NCBI RefSeq assembly: GCF_037975245.1
Contig: NC_092579.1
Coordinates: 4,734,001-4,798,000 of the forward strand
Reading direction: 5' to 3'
Source: Apostichopus japonicus
Taxonomy: Eukaryota; Echinodermata; Holothuroidea; Aspidochirotida; Stichopodidae
DNA: 64,000 nucleotides
Positions 22,330-35,591 of this stretch are shown one piece after another; positions within the stretch are counted from its first letter, which is position 1, and every line of letters begins with the position of its first letter. The position numbers and the translations under genes were made by a program. The notes under the pieces were generated by a model. The model was given only the letters and a program-made list of their open reading frames with translations. It was not told the DNA's origin and searched no databases.

Positions 22330-23248
22330 GATCCCAAATAATATTCCCCCCCCCCCTATCGTTTACAAAGCTGAGGGAATCCTTCCAATTCCCTGCAAAT
22401 TTGCTGAAAGAATCCCATAAAATCGAGTAAACGGATATCTTAAAAGCTTAAATTTGGTCAGAAAAGCATTAATGGACTGAAAATTGCTTCGCATCTGGCA
22501 AAAACATATCCCTAATAAACAGTAAACCGGCGTCGTGAAGTTTTTGTCATAAACAATGTATTATCAATAACATTATTGTTCCAAAGGATTTGCTCACCAA
22601 AGTGATCCGAAGGTATTTTAAAGGTAGCCTTACTGCAAGTTATACAAATTTGCCTGATGAAGTAATTTTTTATACAGGAAATATCCTGGTCATGAAAATT
22701 ACAATTGAAAGCAACTCTATACCAAACGGTGACAGAGAGTAATGAAATGAAAGATACCCCAAGTTGGCATTATTTCAATAGCGCTTGACTCAAGAGGTTT
22801 TAAGAGCATTAGCAAATTCTGTAAACATGTATTACTTTTACCCCCACCCTTCTTCAATTGGATTATACATAGTAAGTCTCCTAACTTTATCAGTTTTACC
22901 GTTTCAAAGTCGAAAATAGTAGCCTACTCTGGATTTGATTAATTAAATCTTTTGGAGGTTTTGGCAGAACCTGAAAAAGAAAACAAGTTGGCTGATTGCA
23001 AAAGATTTCCAATAGGTATAAAATCAATAAAGTGCAGAAGACCCGCAATATTATTTGCCGTAGTGTGATTGATCAATTCCAGCACAGAACGAATATTTTC
23101 CCCAATAAACTTGATTTTGAAAAAAAAAAACACAGTTTGATTATCCCCAACAGTATTGTCGACGATTCGTTTTAACTTGTTAGCCAATGCTTTTGCTCCT
23201 ATCTTGTAGTCAGTGTTAAAAAGACTAATTGGCCTATAGTTAGTTATA
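22330..23248 (-). mobile_element. L1/Tx1-like LINE relic, RT core and beyond (block 2)
   Basis: On the minus strand the frames start with NYRPISLFNTDYKIGAKALA, then NKLKRIVDNTVGDNQTVF and FIGENIRSVLELINHT...AGLLHFIDF (RT fingers to the first palm strand). After a damaged stretch comes EQILWNN, as in the end part of L1/Tx1 elements. It continues the piece at 26586-28524: the sense order endonuclease, RT start, then RT core is restored once the plus-strand Jockey-type LINE between them is ignored. Confidence 0.75.
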
Positions 23249-23817
23249 AACTAGAAGCTACAACTGGAAGCTAGAAGCTACAAAATAGAAGATGCGGTGG
23301 GGTTTGACTATTTTTTAATAATGAATTAAGTTTCAATTGCATACCTGATATATCACTTTTTAATGATTCAATTGAGTCATTGTTCATTGAGGTTAATGCC
23401 CACAAAGTAAAGGATACATATATTATTGGTGTTGTATACAGACCACCCGGTAGCTCACTGGAAGGTTTTAGTTTTAGTATACAAATTATATGTCATAAAC
23501 TAACAGAAAGTCGTTGCAAATGTTACATAATGGGTGATCTTAAGATTAAGTTGTCAAATAATACACCCAAGCCGAAAAGGTGTGAGCTTATATTTGTTCT
23601 CAACGTGTAGCATATTATGCATTTATATGCCAGGGTGTTATAACACACTAACAGGTGTTATGTTTTGGGAGCATGCGAGAGCTAGATATGTTAAAGATAC
23701 AATACAGTAAATCGTAGTGGTATTATATATTTTTTTATTTTTTATTTATATATATATATTTTTTATTTTTTTTTATTTTTATATAATATATAATATAAAA
23801 TTATTTTTTATTTTTTA

Positions 23818-23853
<36 letters not shown>

Positions 23854-26585
23854 ACACAGGCCGCAATAAAATGTGCCTCTAGCATAACACGTGTTATCAT
23901 GTTATAACACAGATGCATATAAATGCGCAATATATTCAAGTCGAAAACGCTATTATAAGCAACTGTACAATTCGGTTCGGGTGAATAATAAAGCATCCTC
24001 CGGCTTTTTACAGAAATGTTTTTTCCCTATAAGTACTAAACCAACTCGTATTACCAGTAACTCATCTGCATTAATTGATAACATTACTACAAATGTTGAT
24101 ACTGTTATTACAACAGGTATACTTGTAACTGATATAACTAATCACTTTCCCATATTTCCTAAGGTTGTAGGATCAACAAACAGATCAGACAACCCTTTGG
24201 ATATCCGTAATTATAGAAAAAATAGCATAAGAACTTTTATTTCAGAGATTAAACGAAAAAACATGGGACAATGTTTTGAATAAAACTGATGCTAATACTG
24301 CATATAATTCATTCTACGATTGCTTTAATCTAAGTTATAATAATTGTTTTCCGATTCATTACATCAGTAAAACGAAAGGGTGTAAGAAGAGACATCCTTG
24401 GATCACGAAAGTATCTTATCATCCATTAAAAGAAAGAAATTTCTTTTTTTAAACGCTAGTTTAAAGAACACTACAAATAGTAACAAGTCTACGTACAAAA
24501 TATATCACAACAAACTAAATCCACTCATTAGATTATCTAAAAGGTTATATTTCAATAATGAATTCAATGAAACCAGAAACAATGTAAATAACACTTGGAA
24601 AGCAATTAACAGTATTCTTCATAATTCTTCGTAAGCAATCGTCATATCATGCTACTTTTAAAGGAGATAATGTAGAGACTAGCAATGAGGATACAATTGC
24701 CAACTATTTTAATAATTACTTTGTAAATGTAGGTCCTTCGCTTGCCAGAAAATTAAAAAACAATTGCAAGGCAGAACATTTTATCCATAGTTACAATTCG
24801 AACAGTCATTCTGTATTTATTTATCCAGTAACTGAAGAAGAAATTTAAAAAATAGTCAATTCAAGTCTGAAAACCCCAAAAAGCAGCAGGATATGATAAC
24901 TTTCAACCTGATATTGTTATAAAGTTGTACCTTTTACTGTTGAACCTTTGACGCACATCTGTAATATTTCATTCAATACTGGCATAGTTCCAGAAAAAGT
25001 AAACATTGACAAAGTTATATCAATAATTAATAAGGGAGAAACTAGTGACTATGCGAATTACCGCCCTATATCTTTGCTATCACGTTTTTCTAAAATTATT
25101 GAACGCCTTATGTTTAATCGTATTTATAGCTGTCTTAGCAGATACAATATTTTATGTAAAGAACAGTATGGTTTTCGCCCTGACCATTCAACTAAACATG
25201 CTTTGGCAGACGCCATTGACAACTTGTTTACTGAAGTTGACCATAATAAAACATGTATTGGCGTCTTCCTTGATCTTTCAAAGCTTTTGACACTATCGAC
25301 CACAACATTTCATTGACCAATTTATCCTTCTATGGTATCAGAGGAACCACGCTTAACTGGCTAGACAGCTATCTTTCTAATAGATATCAATAAACCTCAT
25401 ATACGTACTCAAAATATAAACTTGCTAAAATCACCTGTGGGGTACCTCAATGATCTATTTTTGGCCCCTTAGTATCCATTATATGTCAATGACATTTGCC
25501 AAGTCTCTAAAATTGCTAACATTACATTATTTGCTGACGATGCTAATATTTTCTTCCATTCTGATAATCTAGACACACTACAAAGTACTGTTTCTAATGA
25601 ATTCAGTAAATTCTATGATTGGTTCACTGCTAATAAACTATCTATTAACTTTGCGAAAACTATTTATATTGCTTTCAACACTGATAGAAAATTCATTGGG
25701 ATAAAGACATAATAATGAACGGTAAAATCATTAATCATGTAACTACTACGAAATTTTTAGGTGTTGATATTGACTGTAATTTATCATGGCTCAACAACAT
25801 ATCATCGATTTCTTACAAAGTCGCAAGAAATATTGGAATACTCTCTAAATTGAAGCATTTCTTCCCACATAATATACGTAGAACGCTTTATAAAACACTG
25901 ATCTTACCACACCTAACATACTGTACAATTATTTGGTCTGGGACACACAATATGAATCTTGATCACCTTAGCAAACTCCAAAAAAGGAGCTATTCGTCAC
26001 ATTACCCATTCTGCACCACGGGAACACACTAGTCCGCTATTCAAGAAACTAAACTTGCTTATACTCGATGATATCATCAAAATGAATTGGAATGAGTTAC
26101 TGCCGGAAACAGTTTTGTAATAATAGTAACAAAACTTTTTATCACTATCAAACGAGACATACTTATAATGCACATCGTAATTTTTACCGTACCACTATTG
26201 GAACCTATAGCTTTCGTAGCCGTATAATTAAAACATGGAATTCCCTTCAGATAATATACAGGCCAAAAAGTCGTTGAGTTTATTTAAGAAGTATTTGAGA
26301 AAAGACATCATCACAACATACTAATACGGTCTTTATGCTGCATTTGTATATATTAAGTGATTACATACACAGGCTAAATTCTTTATGAATTAGTACAATG
26401 TTATCCTGTCTAGTTATTACTCCTTAAAGTATCTGTATCATTCTGCTCATTTAACTTGTATTATATTTTTCTTCTTTACCAGGGAGTCTTCTACTCTGTT
26501 AAGCCAATTCAGGCTTTATAAAAGACTTCCTTTCACATTGTAATTGTTAGATTTTTGTGTGAAACAAATAAATAAACAAACAAAC
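23249..26585 (+). mobile_element. Jockey/CR1-superclade LINE, 5'-truncated (block 2)
   Basis: The longest version of this family here. It starts inside the APE endonuclease (GGVGLFFNNELS, IIGVVYRPPGSSLE, CYIMGDLKIKLSNN). After the 420-bp insert it continues KASSGFLQKCFFPIS, SALIDNI and GILVTDITNHFPIF, then the linker, then RT (NYRPISLLSRFSKIIERLMF, EQYGFRPDHSTKHALADAID, GVFLDLSK), then FLGVDIDCNLSW and TLILPHLTYC, and the aaataaataaacaaac tail. The YADD-like ADDA region survives in a broken frame (LFADDANIF). Frameshifts and stops are frequent. Inserted in an L1-like LINE of opposite direction. A short direct repeat (ctagaagctacaa) marks its left edge. Confidence 0.82.
23564..23983. mobile_element. 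420-bp inverted-repeat element inside the LINE endonuclease (block 2)
   Basis: Ends read cacccaagccgaa on the left and ttcggttcgggtg on the right; the imperfect inverted match extends roughly 90-100 bp inward (both arms contain gcatttatatgc and gtgttataacac). It is flanked by a 7-bp direct repeat, aataata, at 23557-23563 and 23984-23990. Leaving out the element and one aataata makes the endonuclease frame run on (KLSNNKASSG), which fixes the borders. The core is AT-rich low-complexity DNA. No transposase, so it is a MITE; the superfamily is unclear. Confidence 0.85.
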
Positions 26586-28524
26586 CTAGGGTCCTTATCC
26601 GGTTAACGAATAACAGTAATAACCCCTCTACTTTGACCAAGAAAAGACCAATTGTGTCTATAAAACTCAGTAGAGAAACTATCACTACCGGGAGATTTAC
26701 CATGAGGCATTGATCATAAGGCTTTTTGATATTCATCAAAAGTAATGGGCCCGTCACAAGAGCTGGGGTCCGATTCCTCTGAGTGAAAGTCAGGCGAATC
26801 TCTAATAAAATGCAAAGGATTACATGGTGCATGAGAGTATGAAGACTATAAAACAAACTTATTTCACGAAGAATATCTCCACTGTTAGTGGTGACATTGC
26901 CCCCATTGACATTTAAACTAAAAATGTTGTTTGCTTTGATACGCCTTTTCTAATTTCAGAAAATGTTTAGTGCTATTTTTCACCAGCTTCAACGAGATCT
27001 CGACCGAACAATAATGACATGAAGCTTGCCATCATGGTCATGGACGGCGATCATGGGGGGGGGGGGGGGACATGTCCCTCCCAATATTTTAGGTGGGGGA
27101 TATAGTATCTAATATCCCCCCAATATTTGGTGACATAGTCTTTTTGTGTGGCTATAAATAGAAAGTAATGCGTGAGATTATTTATCGAAATCATATGTGG
27201 CGGTGGCTAAAACTTCATCTACATCCACATGCTGCAAGAGGTAAATGACTCTTCGTGGTCGTTTCTGTGACCTGTGACCGTATAGCATGATGTCACTCAT
27301 GATTATTATCATAATGTCTGTACATCTCTTGTGTATGAGTGTAATTACGTACAATCATATATATGAACCACATCGATAAAACATATGGGTTCAATGGGTT
27401 TCCATTTGGCCTGTTTCCTACAATATTTCTAACCGCAGGCGCGTAGCCTAGGGTAAAAGGGGAGACCGCCCCCCCCCCGAGCATATTTTTCGTATTTATT
27501 TTTATGATATCGAAGTTTTATAGTAGCCGTTATAAGAGGTTTTAATATTTGTACACCAATAAATTAACTGTGTCTGAACTTTCGAAAATTCCCTGACCAC
27601 CATTCTTCATCATACTTCCCCTCTACTCGTGCAATTTTGACCGGTCTGTTAGGGGTTGGAGGAGGTTTTTCTATATTGGTTGTTCATAGATGAAATTTTG
27701 TGCAACATTATGGGTATGTTTTGAGTGAATTTATCACGAGAAAAGTTAATTTCCAAATTCTGAACAAATAATTGGCTTAAAACCTTGAAAAGTGGGGTTG
27801 ACGGATATTGTAGGCCGCGACGTAGAATCACCTACAAAGCAATGATCCACAGAGATGTGATGAGGGGTAAGATGATGTGTGACTGGTGACAATCTTCAAA
27901 AAGATTATATGAAAAGAATAATTGAAAATACTTGTTTCTCAGGCAAAATTGACATCTGGTTGGTCAGTTTCAATCCCGAGAAGAGCCCTTTCCGGTGATC
28001 TGGGGGGTATCAAAACCAGAAAATGTCTTTTACGCTGCGCGCCAACCGACGGTGCAATTGATGGCGCTACACATAAATTACGTTTTGTAACGAGCTGGTT
28101 GTGTACCAATTCGCGCCACCCGGGTTAGTAAATCCTGAATACGTCCCTGATTAGTATTGAAGAATTTAAGTGACGAGAAACATCATTGAAGAAAGCAGGA
28201 TTATCTTGGTTAGGGCAATAGGTACAGACCATGGTAAAGAGCCGATGATTGTAGCAAAAGTCAACAATAATACATCTACCATGCTGATCATTATGCACTT
28301 TAACAATGTCAACCGAAAGATTTGCATTAAAAAGAATAGCAACACCTTTACTTAAAGCAGTGCCACTCATTAGTCCACAAGCGCTCCAAGTCAGGGGAAC
28401 TTTGCGTTTCCTATATAAGAATGATATTAAAGCGGTTGCGATGAAAATATGCAAATTGTTGTCTACGATTATTACTTTGCCTTAAGCCCCTGACATTACA
28501 GGAGCAAATCTTAATATCAGCGAG
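26586..28524 (-). mobile_element. L1/Tx1-like LINE relic, endonuclease and start of RT (block 2)
   Basis: Same content as 10761-12700 with a handful of substitutions. The endonuclease part is 28524-28150 and the RT start is 27038-26586, with the hAT-like insert between them. Its next downstream part is 23248-22330, beyond the inserted plus-strand LINE. Confidence 0.75.
27039..28149. mobile_element. hAT-like non-autonomous element (block 2)
   Basis: Copy of 11214-12325, with shorter C run and few base changes (for example aaatgtctttta for aaatatctttta). Confidence 0.55.
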
Positions 28525-28889
28525 GGAAATGAAAAATGAATATGAATCGAAATGTGAAATTCATTCCTTGCATCCAATTGTACTAACGACGAAAAACAAA
28601 GTTGAGATGGATATAAAGTCCACAAATACACGAACACAGAAAAACACAAATAAAATCCATAAAAGCAGTCAAAAGAGAAGCATCATGTCCGGGATCTACT
28701 TGGGTAAACAAAAGTCCCGTTGATGGTTTCTTGTGGGGATGTATTTCAATGTTGACAGAGTGTTGCTGGACAGCAGGAATGACAAAATAATTTTAGAATA
28801 GATTGGAGCCATAATGTAGGGGAATGGTGCAGCAATTTAGTGGCCGTCAGGAAAGACATCATTCCTCTCTAGAGGCCTCCAGAAAATAA
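28525..28889. other. Region upstream of the L1-like endonuclease (block 2)
   Basis: Copy of 12701-13067. No gene recognised. Confidence 0.4.
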
Positions 28890-30017
28890 TGATTATCATA
28901 ATAATAATAATAATAATTATGTGACCTCGATCGGTCGTAATGTTGTTGTCAAAGCATTTGCTTTGTCGCAGCTTGTTTTTCTCATTTACTTAAGATCTTA
29001 CGGAAAAGAACTTATTTTTTACTTTAATTGCTCAGAGAATGACATCATAGATATTTCAAATCCTTTCATTTACCAAATCGTTAGTGCGTGGTGTGAAATT
29101 TCATTTATGAACCCGAATAGTAACTTTGGAAATCAAATTATCTGGAAATATTCCCACATACGTATTAACAATGATATTATTTTGTATAAGAATTTACCCT
29201 TGAAAAATGTATATTATGTTGGGGATTTGTTTAATAATGACGGGAGACCTCTCCTGCTTGATTGTTTTAAGCGCAAATTCCATTATGCGTTTTCCTTTCA
29301 CCCTATATTGGGGTTTAATTGATAGTACCCCGAAAAGTTGGAGAGGGGCTGCTTGCGTTAGAAACAATATTGATAATGACAACATAATTCTATTCAATGA
29401 AGTTCTAAAATCCTCATCAGTCTCCCAACTAGTTTATATGCGCCATTTGCGTCGTCTATGAGACATACCAACCGCCATTGAAAAGTGGAATGCGACCTTC
29501 ACCAACTTAACCTACAATGACTGGCATCGCTTCTTTCATATGCCGTATCGCACTGTCTCTGAAGCTTAAATCCAATTATTCCAGTTCAAATTTATTCATA
29601 GAATTGTTGCCACGAATAGGCTTCTTTCATTGATGGGTAAAAGTGGTTCAGATCTTTGTACCTTACTTAAAATTGAAACTGAGAATATTGAGCACTTATT
29701 TTGGAAATCTCCCATAACTGCCTCTTTTATTATAGATGTTGAAAATATGTTTCTTAAGAAGCAGTTCTTTTTTTCAAAGCAGGATATCTTTTTTTGGTTA
29801 TAACAACGGTAGGGGACATACCTATAACTTTCTGATAATTCATATGAAATACTTTATTTATGATTGCAAAAGGAATGAACGAAATCCATTAATCAATGAG
29901 TTTTTCTTTAAATTCAAATTCATAAACAATATTGAAAGGTTCAACTATTTAAGAATTTCCAGCTTTAGAAAACATAAAGTTACTTTTGTGGAGTTATGGC
30001 ACGCCTTTCCCTTATGT
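28890..30017 (+). mobile_element. L1/Tx1-like LINE 3' piece, plus strand (block 2)
   Basis: Copy of 13068-14196 with a shorter (ATA)n run at its left edge and almost no base changes. Confidence 0.7.
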
Positions 30018-30281
<264 letters not shown>

Positions 30282-31085
30282 AAAGAAGGAGCGGCACTGG
30301 TGAAAGATCTTCGACCAAAAGACTTGATCTGGAAGTGAGCCTGCGACTGATCGTATCACTCAGATATTATGGTTCTAATCCACGCAGGGCCTTGTAGAAA
30401 CAGGACTTTCAAGTGTATCCTGTAGTAGAGTATTCGCTCTTTAAAATGTGAACAACGGAGAATGGGTGTGATATGGTTAAACTACTTGGACTGTGTGATA
30501 ATTATAAGTGCCGTATATAGTAGGTACGTTGGAGATAGTGTAGTTGCTTGTCAGGCAAGCCATACACAATTGAATTAGCATAATCCAGTTTGGCAGTACT
30601 TTTCAGTAAGACATTTCCTGATGTTAGCCATTTACGAAGGAAAATGTTTATCGAATATCTTTGTACACAGATAAGAGTGTTGTATCATTGCTACGAAACT
30701 TCCTGTATGCTGACTGAAAGGTTTCAGTTGGGAATTTGTAGATAAATAGGCGTTTACGTGTGCAGCCACCTCCTTTTTGATGAGTTTGGAAATGACAGGT
30801 AATTTTGAGACGGGACGGAAGTTACTCGGTTTTCCGGATCAAGGGTCGTCTCTTCACAAGTGTTGTAGAACAGCACGATTTGGAGGTTCAGATACAACAA
30901 CGGACTCAAAGACAGATTGACTATGAAAGTAATTACAGTATTTGAGTAATTTGCTCAACAATAACTTAATATTGATGTAGGCAGAGGGTCCACACAGTTG
31001 GACTTGCTTTGGTCCGCCATGATTGAACCAACGACATCTTTGGAAACGAGTCTAAATGAATTCAATGATGAGGTAGCGATAGTTT
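30282..31085 (-). mobile_element. CR1-type LINE relic (block 2)
   Basis: Copy of 14527-15330, essentially unchanged. Confidence 0.75.
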
Positions 31086-32229
31086 CTGCATAACTGAAAT
31101 CAGTTGTGATTTATGGTGCATCAAAAGCTGTCACTTTTAATTATACATTGACAAACAACAACATTGTTCACGCAGTAAACACATGCATTCATATCAAATG
31201 CAATATTTCTAACAATCTACATGATAAATTTACTGAGACCCATTATGTCCATACGTATAGGCACCTAAACCACATAACCAGAATATAACCCACAAAGTTT
31301 GGGCGACACCTTTACAATCAATCTACAGATTGACAATGTCCCGATGTGTGGTAGTTGGTGCAAAACGGAAATAAAATGAAATAACATAAAATACATAACA
31401 AACATAAAATACATACAAAATACATTAAAAAAAGCAATCCCGATCCCAGCTACCTAAGCTGCTTAAGCTTTTTCAAAGCAAACGGATCAGATCAAGTATT
31501 GTATGGCAACAAGCCTTGCGGTGTAAACACCCTTAGCAACATGATGACCAAATTTCCGCATGAAGTGTACTTATCATAGGGTGCAAGCAACAACGATCTA
31601 TAACTCATTGGCTTATGTCTACCGTCAGGCGTGACTGATCGAGAATACAGCAGCAATGCATCAAGTAATGCACGTTTAAAAAAAACAGCAAACGTTATTC
31701 TCCAGAAGATGTACTGTTTTATATTCTGGTTCACACGTATTCGTCTGATTAAATGTTAAAGCCATATATAGTAAAACAAACGTGAACTGCTTGTTTAAGA
31801 ACTTTCTCGACGGAATTGTTCACGTGTGTTCACGACTCAACGGTATCTATATAGCGTAGCAGAGTATCACGTGTGTGCTGTAGTACGTATCTCGCAATGA
31901 CGTTATGTCAGTCAGTGTATCGTACGTTGTACGTCTCGACATGAACACATCGGTCCGTGTTGCTATGCCACTTGGACGCAGGCGTAGTATGACATTCCGT
32001 CAGACCGTTATGCTGTACACGTAGTGTTGTTCAATGTATAACCTATTATAGTCATTCTTGTTATTTTATTTGCGCATTTATATTGCTTTGAGACTTTTCA
32101 CCATTATAATAAAAGTAAAAAAACGGGGCACCCTTTCGAGACAATTGTTGTTAATCTTTTTAGTTAAATTGTAACATTTTGGAATGAAAATTAATGTTTC
32201 TTTAGTACTTTGAATGAATGAACAGAGTT
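31086..32229. other. Unassigned spacer (block 2)
   Basis: Copy of 15331-16474. No gene recognised. Confidence 0.5.
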
Positions 32230-32363
32230 AATCAACGGTCTACCTTGCGTTTATCGCAGGATATACGTTCTCGGCGGTATACCCATATCGCTGGATGCAC
32301 TCGGCTTGATTAACCCCCCGTTCGAGCATAAATCTGCGATGAACGCAAGGTCGACTGTTGATT
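32230..32363. repeat. 30-bp inverted repeat at the unit border (block 2/3)
   Basis: Copy of 16475-16608, with the same 3 arm mismatches. Confidence 0.75.
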
Positions 32364-32380
32364 GTAGACCCTCATTAAGT

Positions 32381-33638
32381 CATTATAAGCACAATTAAAT
32401 ACAGTTTATTCTTAACCAACGTTATGCAACTAATAACAGATGTTAAATTGCAGTACTTTTACATTCATAATGTTCATCTGTTATTTTACAGAACGGGCAA
32501 TAATTGCTCACGCTAAATAATGTATCCCGCGACTTTAACCCTAAAAAATACTGTTATATCGTACAACAATGACATTAGAAATAACTATACAGAATGAAGT
32601 TGAACTGTAGCAGTTGGCTGAATTCAAATTGTTATTCTACAGGTAATACTCAGCACCGAAGAGACTATTACTGTTCGGAATGTATAACTAACGTTAGGCT
32701 ATAGCCTCAATATAAAATCATAGGCCTCGATGTTGACGTCATGCATTGGATCTAAAACTAGAGATCGGTTCGTCGTCAGTCTGGCAGCATCTGTGAGACT
32801 GTGAGACTTAAACTCGACACCACAAAACTAATAACACTTACCGTTATGTGACCCGGTACAGTTAGTGCTCTGTTCATTACAAAAATTGTTTGCAAAACTA
32901 TAGTCAAAACTTCGAAATGAAAATATCAACATTTTGAGATGAGACTAGTCACCATTTCGAGATAAAAGTTTTCACAATTTTGAGATGAAAAATTCATCTT
33001 TTAAGACGGAAAAGTCAAACGTTTGAGTTGAGAGAGCATATATTTTTTAGAATTAAATTCGTTATTTCGAGATAAAACGTCAAACCTATGAATAAATATC
33101 TACATTTCGAGTCAAAAAAAACAAATAGAAAAAAAGATCAAATCTTTAGATAACGTCGAGAACTTTTTTTCTCATTTCCTTAACCACTGTAGTTTCACCT
33201 TTCTGACTAAATTAAAGGAATATTCCTGTGGTGGACAATATAACAGATATCTAATTCTTTCTGAATGTTGAGAATTTCGTAAAAAAATGCAATGTTATTA
33301 TTCCCCTCTTTCAATTAATTGCTGAAATATTATCACCAAAAAAAAAAAAATTCAGCTCAAATTAGCAGCCGTTTTTCTGTTGTTAATCAGTTTCCCCTTT
33401 GAAGCGTGTAAAATGCATACGAACACGATGGGCATCGAACTCAAGCAGACTGAAAGACTACCAGGGGAGGAGCCATTATTTTAAAGACGGACAAAGTTCT
33501 GATGTCGGTTAACCGGAGTCGCATGTAAGGGATCCTTACCCGTAGAAAAGTGAAATTGTAGACTTCCAATGGTACATTTGAGGCATATTTAGACTTTAAA
33601 TCATATAAAAATTAAGTAAACATGCAATTGAGGTTGTG
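32381..33638. other. 3' flank of LRR gene D
   Basis: Identical to 16626-17883 as far as I can read. Contains the minisatellite at 32902-33117. No gene is seen. Confidence 0.65.
32902..33117. repeat. Degenerate minisatellite, unit D
   Basis: Same array as 17147-17362. Confidence 0.65.
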
Positions 33639-33884
33639 CTAATCGCTATTTCTAACTTGTGTGTGTATCAAGGGGCAAAGTTGGACCAACCCCACCCACC
33701 CCCTGCTTCCCATGGATCCGTGCCCCAATACGTAGTCATTTCTCGGAAGGCAGGTAAATGAGTTATACAAATTAAGAACTAATAATATCAGAGTGAGTAC
33801 TATAAACGTCACAAAAACGATTGAAAAATGACGTGTTCCGAAAAGAAAAATACTGCCTGAAGTCAGGCTAACTGTATGTATCAT
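33639..33884 (-). other. Second TM-plus-tail segment downstream of LRR gene D
   Basis: Identical to 17884-18129. Confidence 0.5.
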
Positions 33885-34037
33885 ACTAAATTTTCAGACA
33901 TGGAATGGTGCATGCGGAGGTATATTTAGACAAGAAATCAAAGGTCTAAATTGGTGAATTCATACAAAGTTGTGCTAATGAATATTTTTAACTTATATGC
34001 GCGTGGACTGCTCACTCCCAATCTCATCCTCGCTTGA

Positions 34038-35513
34038 CTACGCAGAGTCATCTTTTGAAAGGCAAGTAATAAAATGCGCTATACAAACTAAAAACATCAG
34101 GGTTAGTACTACAAACGTCACAAATACGATCAAACTCACGCTTTCCGAAAACAAAACACCGCTTGAAGTCGAACCAACTGTATGTCCGTCATCATCAAAA
34201 CTGGTTACCGTGGTGATCTTTGATTCGCAGAAAATATGGAAAGGAAAAGAAACAGTTGTACTTTGATTACCATATCTAGGGTCAACGCAAACTGTTACTT
34301 TAGGGAGAATACCACCAGAAAATGACCATGTGAGGTAATTAAAGAGATTACAATTGCACGTCCAGTTATTAAAATAAATGTAAAGCACAAATGGGTTCAT
34401 GACATCAAACATCTGCTCTGGTAAACTTGAAAGGTTGTTAGCGGTAAGATCGACATATCGGAGATTTTGGGTACCAATGAATGACAGACCATGTACTGTA
34501 TGGATCTGATTGTTGCGTATATTTAGGTTCTTTAAGTTTATGTTATATTTGAAGGCGCCATTAGGTAGTTGAGTTAGTTTGTTTTCTGCGAGACCTAATA
34601 CAACAAGTCTGGGAAGTTGTCGTAAAAATGATACTGGGACTCTATGAAGGTTGTTTCCATTTAAGAGAAGAGAAGTGAGATTATGGTTTTCAAAACCAAA
34701 AACAAATCGATCTATAACAGAGATCTGATTTCTGTCAACAACTAGAAGTTTCAGGCCAGTAAACCCACTCAATGTGAAGTCTTTTAAAGATGGCAAAAGA
34801 TTTCCTCTCAAGCTAAGAGTTTGACAGAAATTTACTTCGAAGGATATATTGGATAGTTTCGTGATTCTACTATCATCCAGGTAAATGCCGATGAGCTTGG
34901 TCAGTTCTGGTACTCTTTGAAATAGTTCAAAGGAAAACCGATCCAAAATATTACTGGACAGATCAATATACTTCAAACTGAAGACGCCGTTCAGCGCATC
35001 TGGGTGAACTTGATTTAAGTCGTTACCTCTCACAAACAGAATTCCAAGTTTATGATTTGTATGAAAAGCATTTTCTGGAATAGTTAGTATGTTATTATAG
35101 GAGAGATCAAGGTACGTAAGATTGGGTAGATTCTCTAATACTTTGATCGGTACTGATGATAATGCATTATATTGAAGATGAAAACTTTTAATCTGTTGAT
35201 TGTTTTCAACTAGAGAATCATTTAAGACTAAAATACCATTCGACGATAACACCAGCGTCTCTAGTTGAGGCAATGGTGGAAGGATCACTAATCCATTCTG
35301 AAGACTTGATATATTAGTGAAAGTAACAAGTAGTGTTGCGTATCCTTGAAGGGTCGGCTCCTCAGGAAAAGTGTTTATATTTCTCGTCTGCCCGTTGCAA
35401 TGTAAGGTGCCAAAATTACTTTGACATTGCTCAGAACATGTTGCAACACGAAATACGATGACAGTTATAAACACTATTGATAGTGAGAGAAGTTTCTGTC
35501 TAGCTAAGAACAT
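34038..35513 (-). CDS. LRR receptor D
   Basis: Predicted 491-residue receptor with the same protein sequence as gene C throughout: signal peptide, LRRNT, about 12 LRRs, LRRCT, TM helix and tail TCLSKDDSA. Start taken at the signal-peptide Met (35513); an upstream in-frame ATG is at 35591. The complete identity with C means either a very recent 15.7-kb tandem duplication, sequence conversion, or a doubled assembly segment. Confidence 0.85.
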   Translation of the reverse strand: MFLARQKLLSLSIVFITVIVFRVATCSEQCQSNFGTLHCNGQTRNINTFPEEPTLQGYATLLVTFTNISSLQNGLVILPPLPQLETLVLSSNGILVLNDSLVENNQQIKSFHLQYNALSSVPIKVLENLPNLTYLDLSYNNILTIPENAFHTNHKLGILFVRGNDLNQVHPDALNGVFSLKYIDLSSNILDRFSFELFQRVPELTKLIGIYLDDSRITKLSNISFEVNFCQTLSLRGNLLPSLKDFTLSGFTGLKLLVVDRNQISVIDRFVFGFENHNLTSLLLNGNNLHRVPVSFLRQLPRLVVLGLAENKLTQLPNGAFKYNINLKNLNIRNNQIHTVHGLSFIGTQNLRYVDLTANNLSSLPEQMFDVMNPFVLYIYFNNWTCNCNLFNYLTWSFSGGILPKVTVCVDPRYGNQSTTVSFPFHIFCESKITTVTSFDDDGHTVGSTSSGVLFSESVSLIVFVTFVVLTLMFLVCIAHFITCLSKDDSA

Positions 35514-35591
35514 GATGACCGAAGTGGTCTTGTGATATGATAGCTTTCCCTTTGAGGTCTCTCTGCAGGGTGAACCTTTTTGGAAAGGCAT

